Positions 9,075 to 17,676 of a stretch of 64,000 nucleotides of DNA are shown piece after piece. The notes under the pieces are model-generated. The model searched no databases. It saw only the letters and a list, made by a program, of their open reading frames with translations, and was not told the DNA's origin. Numbering within the stretch: position 1 is the first letter of the stretch; each line of letters opens with the position of its first letter. Origin of the DNA: Roseiterribacter gracilis (GTDB lineage Bacteria > Pseudomonadota > Alphaproteobacteria > BOG-932 > Roseiterribacteraceae); NCBI GenBank assembly GCA_018332375.1, contig BOPV01000001.1, positions 2,418,001 to 2,482,000 of the forward strand, in the 5' to 3' direction. Made by a program: the position numbers and the translations under genes.

Positions 9075-10076
9075 ATGCGCCGTCTGGAGATTATCGAAGG
9101 CGTCAACCGGCTCCTCGACCTGATCGAGGAAGCCAACCTGATCGACGCGGTAACCAAGCTCAGACTGTCGCTGCGCGACGAGAAGATCGACCTGCCGGTC
9201 GCCGAAATCCTGCATTCGATCCAGTCGATCAGCCGCTTCAAGCCGCTGATCTCGCCGGTCATCGAACAGACGATTGCGATCCTCGATCTCGAGATCGTCT
9301 TCGCCGACGAATTCTGGCGCCAGGCGATCGCGCGCCCCAAGGACCAGAGCGAGTTGCTGCGCGCCGCCACCGAGGCGCGCCATTCGCTGGCCTTCGTGGT
9401 CAATTACCTGCCGCGGCTGCTCGACCTGATCGAAACCCGCGCCACCACGGCTGCGCTCGAGAACGCCAAGAAGGCGGTCAGCGGCGGCAACAAGGTTCTG
9501 TCGATCGTGCTGCCTGAAGGTGAAGACGAATTGTCGACGCCGGCGCGCATCAAGACCGCGATGAGCGCGATCGAAGATCTCTACGACGTGGCCATGGTGC
9601 TGGGCAGCGACAGCTTCGATCCGATCCTGGTGCTTGGTCTCGATTCGGGCAGCGACAAATCGATCGACTTCGTGGGCTCGGCCAAACCGATCGCAACCGT
9701 CCGCGACGCGCTGGTGCAAATTCTGAACGTCACGATCTTCCTCAAAGAAAGCCGCGCCGAACGTCGCGTCGAAATTCTGGAAAAGGAAATCGGCCTGTTT
9801 GCGCGCATCGCTGAATTCGAAAGCAGCGGCAAAGCGCGTGAAGGCGAATTGGCGGTGGCGCGGCAAAAGACGATCCGCGCCGTCGAAGCTTTGCTCGAAG
9901 CCGGTGCGGTGCTGGCCGAGCAGGATCGTCCGCGCGTCGTCAATCCGCGCAAATATCTCGCCACGACGCAGGTCAAAATGCTGCCATCGCCCGAACAAGG
10001 CGGCCCCGCGACCGCCAAGCAGCCGGCCGTGCGCCGGAAAGCCCCGGGGGAACGTCCGGCCGAAGACGAACACTGA
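9075..10076 (+). CDS. Uncharacterised helical protein upstream of the RTX-type gene
   Basis: This 333-residue product is unknown to me. Start ATG 9075 follows a good ribosome site (AGGGAAG at 9064-9070). The first 130 residues look like amphipathic helices (MRRLEIIEGVNRLLDLIEEA, then KLRLSLRDEKIDLPVAEILH). A mixed region with VLSIVLPEGEDELSTPARI and DSFDPILVLGLDSGSDKSID follows. The final 60 residues are proline-rich, basic and probably disordered. There is no signal peptide or membrane helix, so a cytoplasmic location is likely. It lies 33 bases before the repeat-rich surface-type gene on the same strand, so a role in that protein's folding, export or regulation is possible but unproven. Confidence 0.7.
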   Translation: MRRLEIIEGVNRLLDLIEEANLIDAVTKLRLSLRDEKIDLPVAEILHSIQSISRFKPLISPVIEQTIAILDLEIVFADEFWRQAIARPKDQSELLRAATEARHSLAFVVNYLPRLLDLIETRATTAALENAKKAVSGGNKVLSIVLPEGEDELSTPARIKTAMSAIEDLYDVAMVLGSDSFDPILVLGLDSGSDKSIDFVGSAKPIATVRDALVQILNVTIFLKESRAERRVEILEKEIGLFARIAEFESSGKAREGELAVARQKTIRAVEALLEAGAVLAEQDRPRVVNPRKYLATTQVKMLPSPEQGGPATAKQPAVRRKAPGERPAEDEH

Positions 10077-10109
10077 GCACCTGCCTACTGAGAATGGATG
10101 AGGCGTTAG

Positions 10110-12176
10110 ATGCCGACGCATACTTGGACGTTGTTGACGACCGCGGACGTACTCACGGCCACGGCCGGCGATGATGACATTTTCAACTGCATCGCGACGA
10201 CGCTGACAGCCGGCGACACGCTGGACGGCGGCGACGGCCTCAATCGTCTCAATCTGCAGAATGGCGGCATCTTCGATCTCTCGGCGATCACGCTCACGCG
10301 CGTGCCAACCGTCGCCGCCGACAGCCCGTCCACGATCAAAATCGCGCTGAACCAACTTGGCGGCGCAACCGGCATCACCGCCATCACCGGCGTGGGCACG
10401 GGCAATACGCTGACCACGACCGGCATCGCGTTCGATGTCCACAGCGTGACGATCAGCGGTATCCAGACGCTTGCCGCGACCACTGCAGGTTCGACCGTCA
10501 CGGTCGACACCGCGCAGTTGAAGACCGGTACGGTGGGAGGTTCGATCACAGCAATCACCGCAACGGGTGCCAACAACGCGCTGGTCAGCGCCGGCACGAC
10601 GTTCGACGTGCATAGCGTCACGCTTAGCAACGTCCAGACGATGAGCGGGACCACCGCGGGCACGAGCTTTGTGCTAGCGCAATCGCAAGTGGCCGGCGCG
10701 GGCGCGTCAATTACCAAGATCAACGCCACCGGCACCGGCAATTCGATCAAGACCGCGGACACGGCGCTTACCTTGGCCGGCGTGACCGTCACGAACGTCC
10801 AGACCCTGGAAACGACCGGCGCCAGCGCGCTGATCACGCTCGACAACACACTTCTTACCGCGAGCGGCGGTTCGATCGTCGCGATCAAAGCCGACAACGG
10901 GACCAGCAATTCGCTGGTATCGACGACGGGTGCGCTCGACCTGCGCGGCATCGCTCTGACCAATGTGCAGAAGCTGAGCACGACCGTGGCGGGGACGTTT
11001 ACGGTCGACGGTACCCAGCTCGCCACCAACGGCGGCAGCGTGACCACCATCACCGGCGTCGGTACCAACAACGTCCTGCGCGCCAACGGCACCAAATTCG
11101 ACCTGACCGGGATCACCGTCGACACGTCGATCACAACCATTCAGGCGCTGGGAACGGCCGGCGTCGCGATCAAAGATACGTCCGCCGCGCATACGATTGT
11201 GGGCACCACCGGCGCTGACACGATCACCGGCGGTGGTGGTGCGGACAAGCTTACCGGCGGTGGCGGCGCCGACAGTTTCGTCGACACGGCCGCAAATCTC
11301 GGCGTCTCGACGATCACCGATCTCGACACCGACGACACGATCACGATCACCGACGTTCCGCTGACCGGCGTCTACGTGAATTTCTCGGCCGGCACGCTGA
11401 CGGTCAAATCGAACGGCGTCACGAAGGCAGCGATCGCGCTGACCGGAAACTTCAGCAACAATTTTTCCGTGGTGAGCAGCGGCTCGGGCGTCAACCTGAA
11501 ATATCTCGGCCCGCTCGATCTGACCAAAGCCACATCCGGCACCGCGCCATATACGATCACCGACGGAAAAAAGAATCCGCTGATCGGGACGTATGGCGAC
11601 GACACGTTCGTGGGCAATCCCAACACGCCCGACACGGTGCTCGAGAACGGAACCCTGCTGATCCAGAACTTGATCGTACGCAACGCCAACGACAATACGA
11701 TCAGTGTGACCGGCCCCAATGGAAACGACCGGCTGGCCTATATCGACCGGATTCGATTTGACGATGGTGTGTTGATTCTGAACCCAGACCCGAAGGCCGC
11801 AGCCATCGCCGGCATTTATCAGGTCGCGTACGATCGTCTGCCCGATGAAGCGGGTCTCAACGCGCAGATCAAAGCCGCGAACGCCAATGTCAGCCTGTTG
11901 CAGCTGGCAACGAATTTCCTGAATTCGAAAGAAGCCGCCGCGCTGGCATTGCCGTCGCTGACAAACACGGCCTTCGTCACGATGCTCTATGACAACTCGT
12001 TCGGCCGCGCGCCGGATGCAGGCGGCCTGCAAGTGCAACTGAACGCGCTGGCACAAGGCGTATCGCGCGCCCAGCTGCTGCTGAATTTCGCAACGTCGGC
12101 CGAAGAACTTGCCATCATCGGTGCGCCGCTGAAGGGTGCGGTATTCGCCGGCTTTGCAGATCCGACGCTGGGCTAA
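10110..12176 (+). CDS. Repeat-rich RTX/DUF4214 surface or secreted protein
   Basis: The 688-residue product is Thr/Gly/Ala/Asp-rich, acidic, without cysteine-rich areas, and has no N-terminal signal peptide, as expected for type I secretion substrates. Residues 36-365 contain five clear copies, and one weaker copy at the front, of a 55-57-residue unit (starts at 89, 146, 201, 256, 311) with pattern ITxIxxxGxxNxL...FDxxxVTxxxVQTL. Residues 365-389 hold RTX nonapeptides (GADTITGGGGADKLTGGGGA), which bind calcium. Residues 560-672 form two DUF4214-like helical units (IYQVAYDRLPDEAGL and LYDNSFGRAPDAGGL). Together these suggest a calcium-dependent surface-layer-like or adhesin protein. No HlyB/D genes are nearby. 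Its stop is one base from the convergent serA stop. Confidence 0.8.
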   Translation: MPTHTWTLLTTADVLTATAGDDDIFNCIATTLTAGDTLDGGDGLNRLNLQNGGIFDLSAITLTRVPTVAADSPSTIKIALNQLGGATGITAITGVGTGNTLTTTGIAFDVHSVTISGIQTLAATTAGSTVTVDTAQLKTGTVGGSITAITATGANNALVSAGTTFDVHSVTLSNVQTMSGTTAGTSFVLAQSQVAGAGASITKINATGTGNSIKTADTALTLAGVTVTNVQTLETTGASALITLDNTLLTASGGSIVAIKADNGTSNSLVSTTGALDLRGIALTNVQKLSTTVAGTFTVDGTQLATNGGSVTTITGVGTNNVLRANGTKFDLTGITVDTSITTIQALGTAGVAIKDTSAAHTIVGTTGADTITGGGGADKLTGGGGADSFVDTAANLGVSTITDLDTDDTITITDVPLTGVYVNFSAGTLTVKSNGVTKAAIALTGNFSNNFSVVSSGSGVNLKYLGPLDLTKATSGTAPYTITDGKKNPLIGTYGDDTFVGNPNTPDTVLENGTLLIQNLIVRNANDNTISVTGPNGNDRLAYIDRIRFDDGVLILNPDPKAAAIAGIYQVAYDRLPDEAGLNAQIKAANANVSLLQLATNFLNSKEAAALALPSLTNTAFVTMLYDNSFGRAPDAGGLQVQLNALAQGVSRAQLLLNFATSAEELAIIGAPLKGAVFAGFADPTLG
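10374..11204 (+). repeat. Five tandem 55-57-codon repeats in the surface protein
   Basis: Units begin at protein residues 89, 146, 201, 256 and 311. Each starts with I/V-x-x-I and a G-x-x-N pair, then a strand ending FDVHSVT or equivalent, then VQTL. The DNA is diverged between units, so this is an old expansion rather than a recent duplication. Five similar beta units suggest a parallel beta-helix or beta-roll preceding the RTX segment. Confidence 0.75.
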
Positions 12177-12177
12177 G

Positions 12178-13752
12178 CTAAAACCGCAGCGCGCGCACCG
12201 AGACGACGTTGGGAAGCTGCGCAACTTTGCGCAGCAGCCCGTCGTCGACGCGTTCGTCGACCGAGACCAGGCAATGCGCGACGCCCCCCGGGCCGGACCG
12301 GCCATTGTGGAAGCCCGCGATGTTCACGCCGGCATCGCCCAACATGCGTCCGAAGGCGCCGATGAAGCCGGGCTTGTCCTGGTTCGAGACCAGCAGCATG
12401 TGCGGCGTCAATTCGGCTTCGGTCGGCACGCCGTCGATGCCAACGACACGCGGACGCTCAGCAAACAAGGTGCCGACCGCGGTGCGCGTGCCGCGCTCGG
12501 TCGTGACCTGCACCGTGATTTCGGTCTGATAGTCGATCGATTCTTCGACCCGCGTTTCGACGATGTCGATGCCGCGTTCTTTGGCCAGGATCGGTGCGTT
12601 GACCATGTTGACGCTTTCGACCTGCGTACCAAGCAGACCTTTCAGCACGACTGCGGTCAGTGGCCGTAGATTCAACGACGCAACCTGGCCGGCATAGCGA
12701 ATCTCGATCCGCTTCAGCCCCGGCTCCATGATCTGGCCGACGAAGGCGCCGAGCTGTTCGGCGAGTTTCAGATACGGCTTCAATTTCGGCGCGTCTTCGG
12801 CCGACAGCGACGGCATGTTGAGCGCGTTCGTGACCGCGCCATGCAACAGGAAGTCGCTCATCTGTTCAGCGACCTGCAGCGCGACATTCTCCTGGGCTTC
12901 GTTGGTCGACGCACCGAGATGCGGCGTGCAGATCACCTGCTCCAGCGCGAACAGCGCGTTCTCTTTCGCTGGCTCGACCGTGAAGACGTCGAGCGCAGCA
13001 CCCGCAACATGTCCGCTTTCGATCGCGGCTTTAAGCGCCACTTCGTCGATCAGTCCGCCGCGGGCGCAATTGATGATGCGCACGCCTTTTTTGGTCTTGG
13101 CGAGATTCGCGGCGCTCAGCACGTTGCGCGTCTGGTCGGTCAGCGGCACGTGCAAAGTGATGAAATCGGCGCGCGTCAGCAGCTCGTCCAGCTCGACTTT
13201 CTCGACGCCGAGATCGCGCGCACGCTCTTCGCCCAGGAACGGGTCGTAGGCGACGACTTTCATTTTCAGGCCCAGCGCCCGGTCGGCAACGATCGAACCG
13301 ATATTGCCGGCGCCGATCACGCCCAGAACCTTGCCGTACAGCTCGACGCCCATGAAGCGCGACTTTTCCCACTTGCCTGCGCGCGTCGACTGGTTGGCCT
13401 GCGGAATGTCGCGCGCCAGCGCGAACAGCATCGCGATCGCATGTTCGGCGGTGGTGATCGAATTGCCGAACGGCGTGTTCATCACCACGACGCCGCGCGA
13501 CGACGCGGCCGGCACGTCGACATTGTCGACGCCGATGCCGGCGCGACCGATCACTTTCAGCGCCAGCGCGTGCTCCAGCAGCTCTTTCGTGACTTTGGTC
13601 GAAGAGCGAATGGCGAGGCCGTCATACTGGCCGATGATCTTTTTCAGCTCATCGGGTTTCAGGCCGGGCTTGAAGTCGACGTCGATTCCGCGCTCGCGGA
13701 AAATCTCGACCGCGCGCGGGGACAATTCGTCGGAAACGAGAACGTTCGGCAT
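12178..13752 (-). CDS. serA: D-3-phosphoglycerate dehydrogenase
   Basis: The 524-residue enzyme oxidises 3-phosphoglycerate to 3-phosphohydroxypyruvate with NAD+, opening the serine pathway. It begins MPNVLVSDELSPRAVEIF. The NAD-binding domain has VLGVIGAGNIGSIVADRALG, and INCARGGLIDEVAL and ALDVFTVEPA follow; the catalytic His is in ICTPHLGAST. The intervening ASB domain and a C-terminal ACT domain (MLLVSNQDKPGFIGAFGRM onward) are both present, so this is the long form with potential serine control. It is 17 bases after serC. ATG 13750-13752 is the start; a longer in-frame reading runs into serC and is rejected. Confidence 0.97.
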   Translation of the reverse strand: MPNVLVSDELSPRAVEIFRERGIDVDFKPGLKPDELKKIIGQYDGLAIRSSTKVTKELLEHALALKVIGRAGIGVDNVDVPAASSRGVVVMNTPFGNSITTAEHAIAMLFALARDIPQANQSTRAGKWEKSRFMGVELYGKVLGVIGAGNIGSIVADRALGLKMKVVAYDPFLGEERARDLGVEKVELDELLTRADFITLHVPLTDQTRNVLSAANLAKTKKGVRIINCARGGLIDEVALKAAIESGHVAGAALDVFTVEPAKENALFALEQVICTPHLGASTNEAQENVALQVAEQMSDFLLHGAVTNALNMPSLSAEDAPKLKPYLKLAEQLGAFVGQIMEPGLKRIEIRYAGQVASLNLRPLTAVVLKGLLGTQVESVNMVNAPILAKERGIDIVETRVEESIDYQTEITVQVTTERGTRTAVGTLFAERPRVVGIDGVPTEAELTPHMLLVSNQDKPGFIGAFGRMLGDAGVNIAGFHNGRSGPGGVAHCLVSVDERVDDGLLRKVAQLPNVVSVRALRF

Positions 13753-13769
13753 AATATGTTCCTTCGCTC

Positions 13770-14900
13770 TCAGGCGGCGGCTTGGGCGTGCGCCCATTCG
13801 ATCCAGGGCAGCAGCGCTTCGATGTCGGCGGTCTCGACCGTAGCCCCGCCCCAGATGCGCAAACCCGCGGGTGCTGCGCGATAGGCGGCAACGTCGAGTG
13901 CCACGTTTTCCGCTTCGAGCAGCTTGGCGATCGCAGCCGCATCGCTGCCGTCGGTGAAGACCAAGCAGATCGACGTGTTGCTGCGCGTGTTCGGCACCGA
14001 CGCCAGGAATTCGACCCAGGGGGTCTTCGCGACCCAGGTGGCGATTGCAGTCAGATTGGCTTCGGATCGTGCGATCAGCGCCTTCAGCCCACCGATCTTC
14101 TCCGCCCATTGCAAACCGTCGAGCGCGTCTTCGACGCACAGCATCGACGGCGTGTTGATGGTTTCGCCTTTGAACACGCCTTCCGACAGCGCACCTTTGG
14201 CGGTCAGGCGGAAGAGTTTCGGCAACGGCCAGGACGGCGTGTAGCTGGTGAGACGTTCAGCAGCGCGCGGGCTGAGCACCAACATGCCGTGCTGCGCTTC
14301 GCCGCCCAGCACTTTCTGCCACGACCAGGTGATGACATCGAGTTTGCGCCACGGCAGATCCATCGCGTAGACGGCCGAGGTCGCGTCGCAAATTGTCAGT
14401 CCCTCGCGGTCGCTCGGAATCCACGCACCGTCTGGCACGCGAACGCCCGACGTAGTGCCGTTCCAGGTGAAGACGACGTCGCGCGTGAAGTCGACCTGGG
14501 TCAGATCGGGCAGCGCGCCGTACGGCGCATCGAAGCTGCGCACGTCCTGCAGCTTCAGCTGCTTCACGACATCGGTGACCCAATCCTGGCCGAAGCTTTC
14601 CCACGCCAGCAGATCGACGCCGCGCGCACCCAGCAGCGACCACAAGGCCATTTCGACCGCGCCCGTGTCGGACGCAGGCACGATGGCGATGCGATAGTCG
14701 TCGGGGATCGAGAGAATGCGGCGCGTGCGCTCGATCACATCGTTCAGGCGCGCCTTGCCCTCTTTCGAACGATGCGAACGGCCCAGAAACGCGTCTTTCA
14801 AAACGTCGACCGACCAACCGGGACGTTTGGCGCAAGGACCAGAGCTGAATTGGGGATTTTTCGGGCGAGCGCTTGGCTTCGCCGACACGTGTGTCGTCAT
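13770..14900 (-). CDS. serC: Phosphoserine aminotransferase
   Basis: The 376-residue PLP enzyme converts phosphohydroxypyruvate and glutamate into phosphoserine. The N-terminal [16 protein letters not shown] and [14 protein letters not shown] are typical of the alphaproteobacterial SerC branch. [20 protein letters not shown] contains the lysine that binds PLP. I chose the ATG at 14898-14900 ([16 protein letters not shown]); an in-frame ATG 31 codons upstream would encode the structured leader and is unlikely. serC and serA form an operon. A conserved-looking structured leader precedes it (14901-14980). Confidence 0.95.
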   Translation of the reverse strand: MTTHVSAKPSARPKNPQFSSGPCAKRPGWSVDVLKDAFLGRSHRSKEGKARLNDVIERTRRILSIPDDYRIAIVPASDTGAVEMALWSLLGARGVDLLAWESFGQDWVTDVVKQLKLQDVRSFDAPYGALPDLTQVDFTRDVVFTWNGTTSGVRVPDGAWIPSDREGLTICDATSAVYAMDLPWRKLDVITWSWQKVLGGEAQHGMLVLSPRAAERLTSYTPSWPLPKLFRLTAKGALSEGVFKGETINTPSMLCVEDALDGLQWAEKIGGLKALIARSEANLTAIATWVAKTPWVEFLASVPNTRSNTSICLVFTDGSDAAAIAKLLEAENVALDVAAYRAAPAGLRIWGGATVETADIEALLPWIEWAHAQAAA

Positions 14901-14980
14901 CTGCAAACCGTCCTTCCAGACGATAGCGCTCCGGTGGGGGAGCGTGGCCCGGTCCGGTGGTACGTCGGGAACGACGGAAG
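14901..14980 (-). promoter_or_regulatory. Structured 5' leader of serC, candidate serC-motif RNA
   Basis: Directly upstream of serC the transcript can form two hairpins: CGTCG-TTCC-CGACG (14963-14976) and CGCTCC-CCCACC-GGAGCG (14927-14944). A weaker CGTC/GACG stem then overlaps the ribosome site GGAAGGACGG just before the ATG. A two-hairpin 'serC motif' is described as a cis-regulatory RNA ahead of serC in alphaproteobacteria. Position and shape agree, but I matched it from memory and did not score it against the covariance model. Confidence 0.45.
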
Positions 14981-15050
14981 CGTCAACGAACATTCTTGCC
15001 GCAGCACGCGCCGCAGCTATGCGAAAGTTGCGAGGTTGCTGTTTGCGCGC

Positions 15051-15821
15051 CTACGCGCGCTGCGCCACGAAGAAGAGGCGCCGAAACGCGAACAGCAACG
15101 ATCCGTCGCTGCGCCGTTCGAATTGATCCGCCATGAGCCGGGTGCCTTCGTCGAGGAAGGCTCTTTGTTCGTCAGCGACCAGGCAATCGAGATACGGCTT
15201 GATCGCGGTGGCGCGCACGAACTCGACGATCGCGGCCGCGTCTTTCATCCGGTGCTGATATTCGGTTTCCCAGATATCGACCTTGCGCGCCGCCGGACGC
15301 AGCACGTCGTCATAGAGACCGACCGTGCCGATCGGCGGCGAGATCGCCGCGTTTTTGAGCTTGTCACGCCAGCGTGACGTCTGCGCCAGCGCGCGGAACA
15401 CCGACTGGCTGGGGCTGGCCTTGTTGTTGGGGATCTGCACCGCGAACCAGCCGCCCGGCGCCACCGCCTCGAACAGGCGCGGAATCAACGTCGCGTGGTC
15501 GGGCAGCCATTGCAGCGTCGCATTCGAATAGACCACGTCGTACGGCGTCGAAGCGGTCCAGTTGGCGATGTCGGCCTGTTCGAAACGCGCTGACGGAAGT
15601 GCGGCGCGCGCCTGCTCGATCATCGCCGCCGAACTGTCGACACCGTCGAGCGTTGCAACGGGCCAACGCGCCGCCAGCAGCGCAGTCGAATTCGCGGGAC
15701 CGCAGCCAAGATCGACGACGCGCGCGGGTGCGTCTTCGGGAATGCGCGCGAGAAGATCGATTGCAGCGCGGGTTCGCTCGTCGCCGAAGCGCAGATACAG
15801 CTTCGGATCCCAGTCGTTCAC
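15051..15821 (-). CDS. tam: Trans-aconitate 2-methyltransferase-like SAM enzyme
   Basis: The 256-residue product has the Tam signature from its start: NDWDPKLYLRFGDERTRAAI, then motif I VVDLGCGPANSTALLAARWP, LDGVDSSAAMI and PYDVVYSNATLQWLPDH. Tam methylates trans-aconitate, a toxic by-product of the citric acid cycle, using S-adenosylmethionine. The best start is GTG 15819-15821, which gives the family's usual length; the upstream in-frame extension overlaps thiD in another frame and is not credible. It begins 11 bases after the thiD stop, so the two are co-transcribed. Confidence 0.85.
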   Translation of the reverse strand: MNDWDPKLYLRFGDERTRAAIDLLARIPEDAPARVVDLGCGPANSTALLAARWPVATLDGVDSSAAMIEQARAALPSARFEQADIANWTASTPYDVVYSNATLQWLPDHATLIPRLFEAVAPGGWFAVQIPNNKASPSQSVFRALAQTSRWRDKLKNAAISPPIGTVGLYDDVLRPAARKVDIWETEYQHRMKDAAAIVEFVRATAIKPYLDCLVADEQRAFLDEGTRLMADQFERRSDGSLLFAFRRLFFVAQRA

Positions 15822-15831
15822 GCCGGCGCGC

Positions 15832-16632
15832 TCACGGATGAAACCGTTCGAACGTATGCGCGTGGTTGAGCGGCCCATGCCCGCCGCCATAGCCCGGCGC
15901 AGTCGCGATCGCGCGCTGCACATAGGCGCGGCCGCGCGCGACCGAATCCTGCAGCGACAGGCCCTGCGCCATCGAAATCGCAATCGCCGACGCAAGCGTG
16001 CAACCGGTGCCGTGCGTGTGGCGCGACTTCACGCGCGGCGCTTCGAACCGGAACAGACCGTCGCTGGTCGCGAGAATGTCGACGATCTCGTCACCGACCA
16101 TATGGCCGCCTTTGAGCAGCACCGATTTGCAGCCCAAGGTCAGCAACAGCTCGGCCGTGTGTTCCATCATGACGACGTCGTCGATCTTGCAGCCGGCCAG
16201 CATCTCGGCTTCGGGAATGTTGGGCGTCAGCACGGTTGCGCGCAGTGCCAGGCGGCGGCGCATTGCTTCGACCGCGGCGCCATCCATCAAGGTTGCGCCA
16301 CCTTTGGCGGTCATGACTGGATCGACGATCAGCGGAATATGCATCACGTCGTCGAGCACGTCGGAGACGGCTTCGACCGTTTCGGCATCGGCCAGCATGC
16401 CGACCTTGATCGCATCGGCGCCGATATCGTCGAGCACGAGGCGCATCTGCTTGACGACGATTTCAGGCGGCACGCGCATGACGCCGTGCACGCCGTGCGT
16501 ATCCTGGGCGGTGATCGCGGTAATCGCGGTCGCGGCATAGCCGCCGAGCGCAGTGATGGTTTTGATGTCGGCCTGGATGCCGGCACCGCCACTCGAATCC
16601 GATCCTGCGACGACGAGTACGCGACCTTTCAC
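15832..16632 (-). CDS. thiD: Hydroxymethylpyrimidine / phosphomethylpyrimidine kinase
   Basis: The 266-residue ribokinase-family enzyme phosphorylates HMP and HMP-P for thiamine synthesis. It shows LVVAGSDSSGGAGIQADIK at the N-terminus, DPVMTAKGGATLM in the centre and RHTHGTGCTLASAIA at the anion hole, containing the catalytic Asp/Cys neighbourhood. The GTG at 16630-16632 is the start, because AAGGAG lies eight bases before it; an upstream ATG is poorly placed. No other thiamine gene is nearby and I see no TPP riboswitch in the short upstream gap. Confidence 0.92.
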   Translation of the reverse strand: MKGRVLVVAGSDSSGGAGIQADIKTITALGGYAATAITAITAQDTHGVHGVMRVPPEIVVKQMRLVLDDIGADAIKVGMLADAETVEAVSDVLDDVMHIPLIVDPVMTAKGGATLMDGAAVEAMRRRLALRATVLTPNIPEAEMLAGCKIDDVVMMEHTAELLLTLGCKSVLLKGGHMVGDEIVDILATSDGLFRFEAPRVKSRHTHGTGCTLASAIAISMAQGLSLQDSVARGRAYVQRAIATAPGYGGGHGPLNHAHTFERFHP

Positions 16633-16765
16633 GACGACTGCTCCTTGCTCGGTCGCGGCACAAAGCCCGGCCCTGCCCTGATCCACAAGCCAACTTTTTA
16701 CAGAGCACTTAATTCCCCGGCCGCGCTTCCATGGAAGTTGGGTCGGAAAATCAGTCTGGCTTGAA

Positions 16766-16787
16766 TTGGTATCATGTTGGTATGGTC
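16766..16787. promoter_or_regulatory. Possible GntR-type operator before the GlcNAc operon
   Basis: Two direct copies of TTGGTAT (16766-16772 and 16777-16783) are 11 bases apart, about one DNA turn, 23 bases before the kinase start. The second is followed by GGTC. The complement GACCATACC recurs at 25389-25397 upstream of nagZ. The operon encodes its own GntR regulator, so autoregulation is plausible. The motif was found by eye and is not statistically strong. Confidence 0.3.
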
Positions 16788-16809
16788 GCCGCGAGCGTGA
16801 GGGCAGACC

Positions 16810-17676
16810 ATGGGCGATCCGACATTCTTCCTAGGTATCGATGGCGGCGGCAGCCGCTGCCGTGCGCGCCTGACAGACGAATCCGGCAAAAAGCTGGGCG
16901 AGGGCATCACCGGCGCGGCCAATATCCGGCTGGGGCTGGATGCCGCCTGGTCTGCAATCCTGGGGGCGACCGACCAGGCTCTAAGTGAAGCCGGTTTGAA
17001 TGCCGACATATTGAACCGGATTCACGCCGGTTTTGGTCTCGCCGGTGTGTGCGGTCCAGCAGACGTCGACTTTCTTCTGAGCGGCAAATCACCGTTCGCG
17101 AGCGTGCGAGTCGAAACCGACGCGCACACCGCATGCCTGGGCGCGTTCGCAGGCGGCGACGGCGGCATTCTGATCATCGGCACCGGCAGTGTCGGCTACG
17201 CGTTGATCGGCGGCGTCGCGCAGTCGATCGGTGGCTGGGGATTCGAAATTTCCGACGATGGCAGCGGCGCTGCCATGGGGCGCGCCGCAATCCGCGCGGC
17301 CGTGCGTGCGCATGACGGACTCAGCGCCGCGAGCGGGCTGACCAACGCAGTACTGGCGAAACTTGGACCGCCAGCACGCATCGTTGAATGGGCGAGCACA
17401 GCCAAGCCTGGCAACTACGCGAGCTTTGCGCCGCTGGTGCTGGAACACGCGCTGCAGAACGACACGGTCGCGCTCGAGATCATTCGGCATGGCGCTGCGC
17501 GTCTCGACGCGCATATCAAACGCCTGCTGGAACTCGGCGCGCCGCAGATTTGTCTGATGGGCGGCGCCGCCGGCGCAATCGAACCGTTCCTTGCCGATTG
17601 GGCGCGCGCATCGCTCGTCGCACCGAAAGGCGACGCGATGGACGGCGCGCTGCTACTCGCACGACGCGCCGCATGA
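16810..17676 (+). CDS. BadF/BadG-type sugar kinase, probable GlcNAc/glucosamine kinase
   Basis: The 288-residue ASKHA-fold kinase begins with the phosphate-binding motif FLGIDGGGSRCRARLTDESG; a second is GGILIIGTGSVGYAL around residue 120. EISDDGSGAAMGRAAIRAAV is typical of the BadF/BadG/BcrA/BcrD group, which includes N-acetylglucosamine and glucosamine kinases. Placement beside nagA and a SIS-domain deaminase supports phosphorylation of cytosolic GlcNAc to GlcNAc-6-phosphate, replacing a phosphotransferase uptake system. Its stop overlaps the GntR start (ATGA). Substrate choice between GlcNAc and glucosamine cannot be decided from sequence. Confidence 0.82.
   Translation: MGDPTFFLGIDGGGSRCRARLTDESGKKLGEGITGAANIRLGLDAAWSAILGATDQALSEAGLNADILNRIHAGFGLAGVCGPADVDFLLSGKSPFASVRVETDAHTACLGAFAGGDGGILIIGTGSVGYALIGGVAQSIGGWGFEISDDGSGAAMGRAAIRAAVRAHDGLSAASGLTNAVLAKLGPPARIVEWASTAKPGNYASFAPLVLEHALQNDTVALEIIRHGAARLDAHIKRLLELGAPQICLMGGAAGAIEPFLADWARASLVAPKGDAMDGALLLARRAA

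Noticed and set aside
8967-10613. 548-codon minus-strand frame opposite 9075-10076
   Set aside because: The plus-strand gene has a good ribosome site and coding-like composition; the antisense frame does not.
10374-11204. Regular spacing of about 165 bases that might suggest a CRISPR or DNA repeat array
   Set aside because: The periodicity is at protein level inside one open frame; the DNA units are diverged and there are no short identical repeats with spacers. No CRISPR array exists in the window.
16633-16730. TPP riboswitch before thiD
   Set aside because: The gap upstream of thiD is short and lacks the conserved CUGAGA and ACCUGA elements.
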